Positions 1-5,743 of a DNA stretch of 7,183 nt are shown here, one piece after another. The stretch lies in assembly GCA_947371415.1 (NCBI GenBank), contig CANBPJ010000086.1, positions 1 through 7,183 of the forward strand, written 5' to 3'. The notes under the pieces were generated by a model, which saw nothing but the letters and a program-made list of their open reading frames with translations, was not told the DNA's origin and did no database searches. The DNA comes from Burkholderiaceae bacterium (GTDB taxonomy: Bacteria; Pseudomonadota; Gammaproteobacteria; Burkholderiales; Burkholderiaceae). The position numbers were made by a program, and so were the translations under genes. Every line of letters begins with the position of its first letter. The stretch's first letter is position 1.

Positions 1-866
1 CGGTTCATGGGTCCAGGGTGCATTACGATTGCATCAGTCTTAGCTAGTGCTAAACGAGAAGATGTTAAACCGTACTGCTTAAAGAATGCGTCACCCTCAG
101 GAACTTGACCGGCTTCCATGCGCTCTTTCTGAATACGCAAGGTCATCACAACATCAACCCCTTTAAGGCCCTCCTCCATGCTGTGGAAGACCTGCACCCC
201 AAGCATATCTAAATCACTTGGCAACAAGCTTTCGGGGCCAATCGCACGAATGTCGGTACAACCTAAAGTTCTTAAGGCGCAGATGTTGGATTTAGCTACA
301 CGGCTATGCACAATATCGCCCACGATGGCAACCTTCAGACCACTAAAGTCTTTTTTAAAATGGCGCATCGTATACATATCCAACAAGCCTTGGGTAGGGT
401 GCTGATTACTACCATCACCCGCATTCACCACATGAACATGCGAAGGCACATGTTGAGCGATTTCAATAGGGGCTCTAGAAGTGCTATGGCGCACTACAAA
501 AATATCTGCCTGCATTGCAACTAAGTTATCAATCGTATCCAAGAGACTCTCACCCTTGGCGGTTGAAGAAGTTGAGATATCTAAATTGATCACATCAGCT
601 GATAAACGCTTTGCAGCGATTTCAAAGGTGGTACGTGTGCGTGTGGAGTTTTCGAAGAAGAGATTAAATACACTTTTTCCACGAAGTAGGGGTACTTTTT
701 TCACCTCTCTCGCGGGATCAGTGACGCTTACAAATTGCTGGGCAGTATCCAAAATATGCAGAATCTGCTCTTTTGGCAAACCCTCTAAAGTCAATAAGTG
801 GGTTAACTCACCTGCAGCGTTAAATTGATTTACTGAAGTATTGATCAAAGTGATATCCACGCTCAT
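1..866 (-). CDS. pyrB: Aspartate carbamoyltransferase catalytic chain (3' end cut by window edge)
   Basis: The enzyme joins carbamoyl phosphate and aspartate to give carbamoyl-aspartate, the second step of de novo pyrimidine synthesis in the cytoplasm. I translated 288 full codons from the ATG at 866-864. The carbamoyl-phosphate loop FENSTRTRTTFE is at residues 71-82, the STAKGES loop with its active-site lysine K104 at 101-107, HPTQG at 156-160, and HPGPMN at 283-288, where the window ends. A complete protein should be about 320-335 residues, so some 30-45 C-terminal residues are missing. The N-terminus is about 22 residues longer than in E. coli PyrB, and the sequence resembles the Pseudomonas class A enzyme, which assembles with a PyrC-like partner; that assembly is inference. 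The start overlaps the pyrR stop as ATGA and has a strong Shine-Dalgarno sequence. A pyrC-type gene would be expected just outside the window. Confidence 0.97.
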   Translation of the reverse strand, partial: MSVDITLINTSVNQFNAAGELTHLLTLEGLPKEQILHILDTAQQFVSVTDPAREVKKVPLLRGKSVFNLFFENSTRTRTTFEIAAKRLSADVINLDISTSSTAKGESLLDTIDNLVAMQADIFVVRHSTSRAPIEIAQHVPSHVHVVNAGDGSNQHPTQGLLDMYTMRHFKKDFSGLKVAIVGDIVHSRVAKSNICALRTLGCTDIRAIGPESLLPSDLDMLGVQVFHSMEEGLKGVDVVMTLRIQKERMEAGQVPEGDAFFKQYGLTSSRLALAKTDAIVMHPGPMN

Positions 867-1369
867 GCTGTACGCTCCTCTAATTGGAAGCTGAACTTGC
901 CAGCACCATCTTTTTCTAAAACCAAAATTTGATTATCCGGAATACTAACTCGCTCCCCAATAAAATCAGCCGCAATTGGTAACTCGCGATTCTCGCGATC
1001 AGCCAAGACCATTAACTCTACTTGCGCTGGCCTACCAAAATCAAATAACTCATTGAGCGCAGCACGAACAGTACGGCCAGTCAGCAAAACATCATCAATC
1101 AAAATGATGTTAGCGCCATTGACTTCATAAGGAAGGTGGGTGGGCATCGTACTAGAGGTGCTCAGCGCAGTCATCCCTTTTTCGGCATAATCATCTCGAT
1201 GAAACGCCACATTAATCACGCCATAGTGAGGCAAATTCAAGTCGGCGGCTAAACGCTCTGCAATCCAGGCGCCGCCCATTGCAAGACCAGCCAACTCAAA
1301 TGCATCGCCTGCACCTTTGCGCTGACGTAATACCTCTAGTAATTTTAGATAGGACTGCTCTGCATTCAT
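863..1369 (-). CDS. pyrR: PyrR, pyr regulator / uracil phosphoribosyltransferase family
   Basis: PyrR proteins have a type I phosphoribosyltransferase fold. Some convert uracil and PRPP to UMP, and in Bacillus they attenuate pyr mRNA by binding it. I chose the ATG at 1369-1367, giving 168 residues, a normal family length and one base after the ruvX stop. A TTG at 1393 would add eight residues, but it lies inside ruvX and has no ribosome binding site. The PRPP signature IILIDDVLLTGRT is at residues 88-100, followed by RAALNELFDFGRP, and HRDDY is at 57-61. ADRENRELPI at 123-132 matches the conserved DRGHRELPI stretch of Bacillus PyrR. The loop AMGGAWIAERL replaces the Bacillus KTRG-type loop, as in other proteobacterial PyrR proteins I recall. 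Translation is probably coupled to ruvX. Whether it binds RNA here is unknown. Confidence 0.93.
   Translation of the reverse strand: MNAEQSYLKLLEVLRQRKGAGDAFELAGLAMGGAWIAERLAADLNLPHYGVINVAFHRDDYAEKGMTALSTSSTMPTHLPYEVNGANIILIDDVLLTGRTVRAALNELFDFGRPAQVELMVLADRENRELPIAADFIGERVSIPDNQILVLEKDGAGKFSFQLEERTA
875..881 (-). promoter_or_regulatory. Strong ribosome binding site of pyrB
   Basis: The minus strand reads AGAGGAG, ending 8 bases before the pyrB ATG and lying inside the last codons of pyrR. It fixes the pyrB start. It also suggests that pyrB can load ribosomes independently as well as by coupling through the ATGA overlap. Confidence 0.8.
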
Positions 1370-1370
1370 C

Positions 1371-1790
1371 TCAACTAATCCAATTCTTCTCAAGAAAATA
1401 CTGCTCCAAAATCAGGGCCGCAGATTCGGCATCCAAATTGTCCCGCATATCTGGGTCAGACTCTAAAACTGCTGACGTATAGCGCTCATCTACCCAGTCC
1501 ACTGGCAACCCAAAACGTCCGTGCAACTGATTTCCGAAACGGCGGGCCTTGGCACTCATCTCATGCTCAGCGCCGTCGGGGTGACAGGGCATGCCCACTA
1601 CGAGGCGATTAGGCTGCCACTCTTTCAAAAGCCCTTCAATTGCCCTAAAAGAACCATCGCTAGTTGTCTCAGCAATGGTTCTTAGGGGCTGACCCACTTG
1701 GGTTAATGTATTGCCCACGGCTACGCCAATTCGACGTGTACCGTAATCAAATGCCATCACCGTTAGCTCTGAGGTGATCTCCTTAGGCAT
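1371..1790 (-). CDS. ruvX: RuvX/YqgF RNase H-fold nuclease, putative Holliday junction resolvase / pre-16S rRNA processing
   Basis: This is a YqgF-family protein with an RNase H-like fold. In E. coli YqgF is needed for maturing the 5' end of 16S rRNA, and Holliday junction activity has been proposed for relatives. The protein has 139 residues, close to the usual length. The first acidic strand AFDYGTRRIGVAVGN (D15) lies at 13-27, LVVGMP at 63-68, VDERYTSA at 100-107, and the C-terminal acidic helix DAESAALILEQYF at 120-132. The three acidic positions expected in this fold (D15, a member of DER, and D120) are all present. The start ATG at 1790-1788 overlaps the algH stop by eight bases and follows GAGG at a 6-base spacing. 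An open frame extends to 1913 but lies inside algH and adds nothing resembling the family. The neighbouring algH-ruvX order is widely conserved. Confidence 0.95.
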   Translation of the reverse strand: MPKEITSELTVMAFDYGTRRIGVAVGNTLTQVGQPLRTIAETTSDGSFRAIEGLLKEWQPNRLVVGMPCHPDGAEHEMSAKARRFGNQLHGRFGLPVDWVDERYTSAVLESDPDMRDNLDAESAALILEQYFLEKNWIS

Positions 1791-2448
1791 GCCCTGCCTC
1801 ACTAGATAAGTGGGAGAGATCGAAACCCAAATGCCCCATGGTCCGTTCGTAGCGTTGGCTAGAGGGGGTATCAAAAATAATCTCCACCATTTGTTTGCGG
1901 GATAAAGGTACATTCATCCAGCCATTTAAAGTGATTTCCTCCTCCAGCTGACCTGCGCTCCAGCCGGCATAACCCAGCGTCATCAGAAACTTACTAGGCC
2001 CATTACCGGCAGCTACAGCTTCGAGCACATCCTTGGAAGTAGTCATGGTCAAGCCATCTGGAACGGCTAAGGAGGAGCTATAAAGCGCCTCAGCTGTTGG
2101 TTCATGCAAGACAAATCCGCGCTCAATTTGAACAGGGCCCCCAAAATAGACTGGCTGATCCAATAAAGGGGCGATCTCGAGTTTGAGCTCAATCTTGTCA
2201 AAAAGCGTTGCCAAATCTACTTCTGTAGGCCGATTAACCACCAAACCCATAGCGCCACGCTCGGTATGCTCAAAAAGATAGATAACTGAACCTGCAAAAT
2301 TGGGGTCCACCATTCCAGGCATAGCGATGAGGAATTGATTGGCGAGGTGGTCTGCAGAAAATGAAATTGAGGTCCCAGAAGCATTTGTTTGCTCAGTCTG
2401 GGTGGGTGAAGTGGATCGACCCACAGGGGCTTTCTTAGCCGTGTTCAT
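1783..2448 (-). CDS. algH: YqgE/AlgH family protein (DUF179)
   Basis: This is a cytoplasmic protein of the YqgE/AlgH family. AlgH was first linked to alginate production in Pseudomonas, and its biochemical role is not established. The protein has 221 residues. The family core begins at LANQFLIAMPGMVDPNFAGSV (about 35-55), then GAMGLVVNRPTEVDL (about 65-79), VYFGGPVQIERGFVLH (about 100-115) and a C-terminal GYAGWSAGQLEEEI followed by W. These match the usual family blocks. The core is preceded by about 34 residues rich in Ser, Thr and Ala that are absent from the roughly 190-residue Pseudomonas protein. No later in-frame start precedes the core, so the tail seems real. The ATG at 2448 has no Shine-Dalgarno sequence, but a TAAAAT hexamer lies nine bases upstream. 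It is followed directly by ruvX, as in many proteobacteria. Confidence 0.95.
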   Translation of the reverse strand: MNTAKKAPVGRSTSPTQTEQTNASGTSISFSADHLANQFLIAMPGMVDPNFAGSVIYLFEHTERGAMGLVVNRPTEVDLATLFDKIELKLEIAPLLDQPVYFGGPVQIERGFVLHEPTAEALYSSSLAVPDGLTMTTSKDVLEAVAAGNGPSKFLMTLGYAGWSAGQLEEEITLNGWMNVPLSRKQMVEIIFDTPSSQRYERTMGHLGFDLSHLSSEAGHA

Positions 2449-2456
2449 GTATGTTT

Positions 2457-2462
2457 ATTTTA
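2457..2462 (-). promoter_or_regulatory. Possible -10 element for algH
   Basis: The minus strand reads TAAAAT, ending nine bases before the algH ATG, with only a weak -35 candidate (TTTAGC) 17 bases upstream at the end of the ElyC-like gene. If used, transcription would begin about two bases before the start codon. It could equally be AT-rich chance, with algH read through from the upstream gene 32 bases away. Confidence 0.25.
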
Positions 2463-2480
2463 CCGAATTCCCCACAATTG

Positions 2481-3290
2481 CTAAATCTTTCCAGTAATCC
2501 AGTAAGTAAGGAGCCCAACTGACTCATGCATCAACTTATTCCAGTTTTGCACCCCATCCTCAAGATCAAATTTATCCCAGCGCAGACTATTGCCAGTTTG
2601 GTAATCCACAGGAATCGGAATCACCTCAATTCCCTGTTTTTGGAATATCTTGAGTGATCGATACATATGGGATGCCGAAGTGATCAGCAGCCAGGGTTTC
2701 TGAGCGCTATTCGTACCCTGAGCCCCGAACTCCAAAATCATGGACTTCATGAAGAGGACATTCTCATAGGTGTTGCGGGACTGATTTTCATAATGGGCAA
2801 ACTTCTCTGGCAAGCTCTGCTCTGCGATAAGTTGCTTAAAGGCATCTGCCTCAGACATCCCTTTAGGGGAGAGACGGCCGGAGAAACCACTAAAGATAAA
2901 GGGTAGCTGAGGATATTGACGAATGAGCTCAAAGCCCTTGGTCACTCTTTCTGCTGAGGAGTAAATGGAGATCTCGCCACGATCTACGGCGATTTCACCA
3001 CCCTCAATCGCGCCACCCAAAATAATGATTCCACTGAAGTCTTTTTCTGACATCTGCGTGAGATTGACTTTGGGGACCGCATCCTCGAGCACCCTCAAAA
3101 AGACCTCGGAAGTTGGCAACCAGCCAACCAGCAACAAATCCGCTAAAGCCAGCAGCAGGAATCGTTTGCACAAGTGGGGTTTTCTAAGCCCAAGAAATAA
3201 AAGACTGAGTACTACAAAGGCAATGACCCAATTTAAGGGCTCAATGCAAAACTGCACTAACTTCGAAAAAATAAAAAATAAGGTATCCAT
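2481..3290 (-). CDS. ElyC/SanA/YdcF family envelope protein (DUF218)
   Basis: The protein has 269 residues and belongs to the DUF218 superfamily. In architecture and motifs it is closest to E. coli ElyC, an inner-membrane protein that affects peptidoglycan and lipid-carrier metabolism. Two hydrophobic segments near residues 15-34 and 40-58 predict a membrane anchor, and the rest is a soluble domain. Family blocks are FSGIIILGGAIEGGE (about 84-98), PFIFSGFSG (about 129-137), a run from EADAFKQL to NQSRNTYENVLFMKSM (about 146-185), and WLLITSASHMYRS (about 199-211), then QGIEVIPIPVDYQ. The start ATG at 3290 has no ribosome binding site. It heads the minus-strand run and ends 32 bases before algH, so co-transcription is plausible. 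The precise substrate is unknown, and I give no gene symbol because the family has several paralogues. Confidence 0.85.
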   Translation of the reverse strand: MDTLFFIFSKLVQFCIEPLNWVIAFVVLSLLFLGLRKPHLCKRFLLLALADLLLVGWLPTSEVFLRVLEDAVPKVNLTQMSEKDFSGIIILGGAIEGGEIAVDRGEISIYSSAERVTKGFELIRQYPQLPFIFSGFSGRLSPKGMSEADAFKQLIAEQSLPEKFAHYENQSRNTYENVLFMKSMILEFGAQGTNSAQKPWLLITSASHMYRSLKIFQKQGIEVIPIPVDYQTGNSLRWDKFDLEDGVQNWNKLMHESVGLLTYWITGKI

Positions 3291-3299
3291 ATAAGACCA

Positions 3300-3305
3300 A
3301 TATTA
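3300..3305 (-). promoter_or_regulatory. Possible -10 element for the ElyC-like gene
   Basis: The minus strand reads TAATAT, ending nine bases before the ATG at 3290. I find no convincing -35 hexamer at 16-18 bases upstream. The gene must have a promoter near here because the next gene is divergent, so this is the best candidate in the gap. Confidence 0.3.
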
Positions 3306-3338
3306 CCTTCAGGCCAAACGTAATCGGCTAATAAGCCC

Positions 3339-3344
3339 TAATAT
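3339..3344 (+). promoter_or_regulatory. Possible -10 element for phr
   Basis: TAATAT lies seven bases before the chosen phr ATG, which would put the transcript start at or next to the start codon. No clear -35 is visible: the position 17 bases upstream reads AAACGT. The upstream gene is divergent, so a promoter must lie in or near this short gap. Confidence 0.3.
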
Positions 3345-3351
3345 AGTGGCT

Positions 3352-4842
3352 ATGCAAAAAGCTCTTGTTTGGCTCCGTCGCGATCTGCGTCTTTATGACA
3401 ATGCAGCGCTTCACCACGCCCTCGCCCATCATGCCCAGGTCTGGGTCACCTTCATTTTCGATACCGATATTCTGGAGCCGCTACGTAGCGAGGGCTTAGA
3501 TGAAAATGGGCTCAAGCACGATCGCCGCGTGGACTTTATTTGGCAAGGCCTACAACAGATCGACAAGGAATTACGCCAACAAGGCGGCGGCCTGATTGTT
3601 CAAGTGGGAAAACCAACCGAATGCGTTCCAGAAATAGCAAAAATGCTAGGTGTGCACACCGTCTACACCAATCACGACTATGAGCCATCTGCAATTGCCC
3701 GTGATGCATCGGTTGCAGCATCACTAGAGCAAATGGGTATTGAATTTGAAACTTTTAAAGATCAAGTCATTTTCGAGAAGAAAGAAATTCTCACTAATTC
3801 AAACACGGTTTTCTCGATCTTCACGCCTTACAAAAACAACTGGCTGAAAACATTACAAGAAAAAGATATTGCAGCCTACGAATGTACGCCCGCCAAGGGG
3901 CAACTCGCAACAATCCCAGAAAGATTGCAAGCGCCTTTTCCCTCCCTTCAATCCATGGGTTTTATCCCAACTGGTATCGAGACTTACCTACCGCCGAGCT
4001 CTGCAGGCGGTCAAGCATTTCTAGAGGAGTTCCTTCACCGCATCGATCAATACCAAATTGGTAGGGACTTCCCTGCTATCAAGGGTGTAAGTTATCTCTC
4101 AACCCATCTCCGCTTTGGCATGCTCTCCATTCGTGGATTGGTGCGCGAAGCACATCGTCGCATGCTTGCAGGCAGTATGGGTGCCACGATTTGGTTAAGC
4201 GAGCTCATCTGGCGTGACTTTTATTTCATGATTCTTGCCAACCACCCGCGACTTGCAGAAGGGGTGGCCTTCAAGCCCGACTACGACAACATTGAATGGG
4301 AAAGTGGCGCTCATGCGCAGAAATTATTTAAGGCTTGGTGTGATGGCAAAACAGGATATCCATTGGTAGATGCGGCCATGTGTCAACTCAACCAAAGCGG
4401 CTACATGCACAATCGACTTCGCATGGTAGTTGCGAGCTTCTTGACTAAGGACCTAGGGATTGATTGGCGTTGGGGTGAGGCGTACTTCGCAAAATATCTC
4501 AATGACTTTGAGCTGTCCTCGAATAATGGTGGCTGGCAATGGGCCTCCTCCTCAGGATGTGATGCGCAGCCTTACTTTAGGATCTTTAACCCAATCACCC
4601 AATCCCAGAAGTTTGACCCAGAGGGTAAATTCATTCGCCGCTATTTACCCCAACTAGATAAGCTCTCCAAGAAGTCGATTCATGCACCTTGGGAATCCGG
4701 TCACATTGAACTAGAAGCTGCAGGAATTCTTCTAGGGAGAGACTATCCATTGCCAGTCGTCAACCATGATGAGGCTCGCAAAAAGACCTTGGTGCGATAT
4801 AACGTAGTGAAAAAAGTTAGCCCGGAATCTCCATCCGACTAA
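3352..4842 (+). CDS. phr: Class I deoxyribodipyrimidine photolyase (CPD photolyase)
   Basis: A flavoenzyme that uses blue light to split cyclobutane pyrimidine dimers in UV-damaged DNA. The protein has 496 residues from the ATG at 3352 (E. coli PhrB has 472). A GTG six bases earlier would add only two residues. The N-terminal antenna domain opens with ALVWLRRDLRLYDNAAL. The FAD domain carries SELIWRDFY (about 283-291), GKTGYPLVDAAM (about 332-343), MHNRLRMVVASF (about 352-363), and SSNNGGWQWASSSG (about 389-402) followed by DAQPYFRIFNP. By alignment with E. coli, the electron-transfer tryptophans are W395, W372 and W316, and N391 faces the flavin. E284 and W287 sit in the lesion pocket. All expected residues are present, so it should be active. 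The antenna cofactor is probably a folate as in E. coli, by inference only. apaH follows 40 bases downstream. Confidence 0.97.
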   Translation: MQKALVWLRRDLRLYDNAALHHALAHHAQVWVTFIFDTDILEPLRSEGLDENGLKHDRRVDFIWQGLQQIDKELRQQGGGLIVQVGKPTECVPEIAKMLGVHTVYTNHDYEPSAIARDASVAASLEQMGIEFETFKDQVIFEKKEILTNSNTVFSIFTPYKNNWLKTLQEKDIAAYECTPAKGQLATIPERLQAPFPSLQSMGFIPTGIETYLPPSSAGGQAFLEEFLHRIDQYQIGRDFPAIKGVSYLSTHLRFGMLSIRGLVREAHRRMLAGSMGATIWLSELIWRDFYFMILANHPRLAEGVAFKPDYDNIEWESGAHAQKLFKAWCDGKTGYPLVDAAMCQLNQSGYMHNRLRMVVASFLTKDLGIDWRWGEAYFAKYLNDFELSSNNGGWQWASSSGCDAQPYFRIFNPITQSQKFDPEGKFIRRYLPQLDKLSKKSIHAPWESGHIELEAAGILLGRDYPLPVVNHDEARKKTLVRYNVVKKVSPESPSD

Positions 4843-4882
4843 AGTATTGCGCCTCGAAATGCTTTCCGCTTTAAGATAAGGT

Positions 4883-5722
4883 ATGAGTAAGATCTACGCA
4901 GTCGGCGATATCCAGGGATGTGCACCATCCCTAAAGACCCTCGTCAAAAAAATTCCGTCTAAATCCAAGCTGATTTTCTTGGGAGATCTTGTGAATCGCG
5001 GACCCGATTCGCTGGGCACCTTACGATACCTCAAGCAATTACAAGAGGATCAACGCATTGAATGTATCCTCGGAAACCATGATTTACATCTACTAGCAGT
5101 GGATGCGGGCATACGCATGACTAAGGGACTGGATACCTTAAGGCCAATTCTGGATGCGCCAGATAGAGCCGAGTTAATTCACTGGTTACGTCATAGACCT
5201 ATGGCACTAAGCAATGGAAAAGTGCTCACCGTACATGCTGGCGTTTTGCCGCAATGGGATCTCCAGCAAACCATTGAATGCGCGCAGGAAGTAGAAAAAG
5301 TACTTCGTAAAAAATCCTACAAAGACTTTTTAGCCAATATGTACGGCAATACTCCCAACAAGTGGAGCAACTCATTAAAGGGATATGATCGCCTGCGCGT
5401 TATTACGAATGCACTCACTCGCATTCGGTTTTGCACCCCCGCCGGGATGATGGAGTTTGACAGTAAAGAAGGTTTTGAGGATGGGCCCAAGGGCTATATT
5501 CCCTGGTTCAAAGCCCCCAAGAGAAAAACCAAAGATACGCTCATCTATTTTGGTCACTGGTCTACTCTAGGCCTCCTTCGTCAAGGGAAGGTGATTGGCC
5601 TTGATACTGGGTGTGTGTGGGGCGGAAAACTCACCGCCATGGAAATTCCCGATTCAGGCAAAGCAAGCAAGACACTTGAAATCATCCAAGTGGATGGATA
5701 CGATCATCCACTCAGAATGTAA
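4883..5722 (+). CDS. apaH: Symmetrical bis(5'-nucleosyl)-tetraphosphatase (Ap4A hydrolase)
   Basis: ApaH cuts Ap4A symmetrically to two ADP and so keeps this stress-linked dinucleotide low; it is also known to remove nucleoside caps from bacterial RNA. The protein has 279 residues, against 280 in E. coli. The phosphoprotein-phosphatase metal motifs are in order: GDIQGC (8-13), GDLVNRGPDS (34-43), GNHD (64-67) and VHAG (117-120), followed by the ApaH-specific FGHWSTLGL (223-231) and LDTGCVWGG (240-248). The first motif has Q where E. coli has H; I recall Q in other ApaH proteins too, such as Pseudomonas. The start is fixed by the conserved YAVGDIQGC near the N-terminus. The upstream AAGG lies too close to the ATG to be a good ribosome binding site. 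It is probably transcribed with phr, 40 bases upstream. Confidence 0.97.
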   Translation: MSKIYAVGDIQGCAPSLKTLVKKIPSKSKLIFLGDLVNRGPDSLGTLRYLKQLQEDQRIECILGNHDLHLLAVDAGIRMTKGLDTLRPILDAPDRAELIHWLRHRPMALSNGKVLTVHAGVLPQWDLQQTIECAQEVEKVLRKKSYKDFLANMYGNTPNKWSNSLKGYDRLRVITNALTRIRFCTPAGMMEFDSKEGFEDGPKGYIPWFKAPKRKTKDTLIYFGHWSTLGLLRQGKVIGLDTGCVWGGKLTAMEIPDSGKASKTLEIIQVDGYDHPLRM

Positions 5723-5743
5723 ATCTAAATATCTCTCTATTGC

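Noticed and set aside
178..828. Three plus-strand open frames of 72-115 codons
   Set aside because: They lie antisense to pyrB, which translates cleanly with all family motifs. The plus-strand products resemble no known family and show no ribosome binding site.
1772..1784. AAGGAGATCACCTC just inside ruvX, resembling a ribosome binding site next to a 16S rRNA 3'-tail-like stretch
   Set aside because: AAGGAG is 18-21 bases from the next GTG or ATG, too far to act as a ribosome binding site. The nine-base match to the 16S tail is short enough to be chance within coding sequence.
1791..1913. Upstream extension of ruvX to 1913
   Set aside because: These 41 codons lie inside the conserved C-terminus of algH, add no RuvX-like sequence, and the ATG at 1790 has a suitable GAGG before it.
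2667..3294. Open frames on both strands overlapping the ElyC-like gene
   Set aside because: They are shadows of a gene with clear DUF218 motifs and two membrane segments. Their products are low-complexity or Ser/Lys-rich without motifs.
3536..4657. Short open frames inside phr on both strands
   Set aside because: The photolyase frame is intact with all flavin and tryptophan residues, and the alternatives have no recognisable content.
5375..5557. 60-codon minus-strand frame inside apaH
   Set aside because: It is antisense to the conserved C-terminal half of ApaH, with no ribosome binding site or family resemblance.
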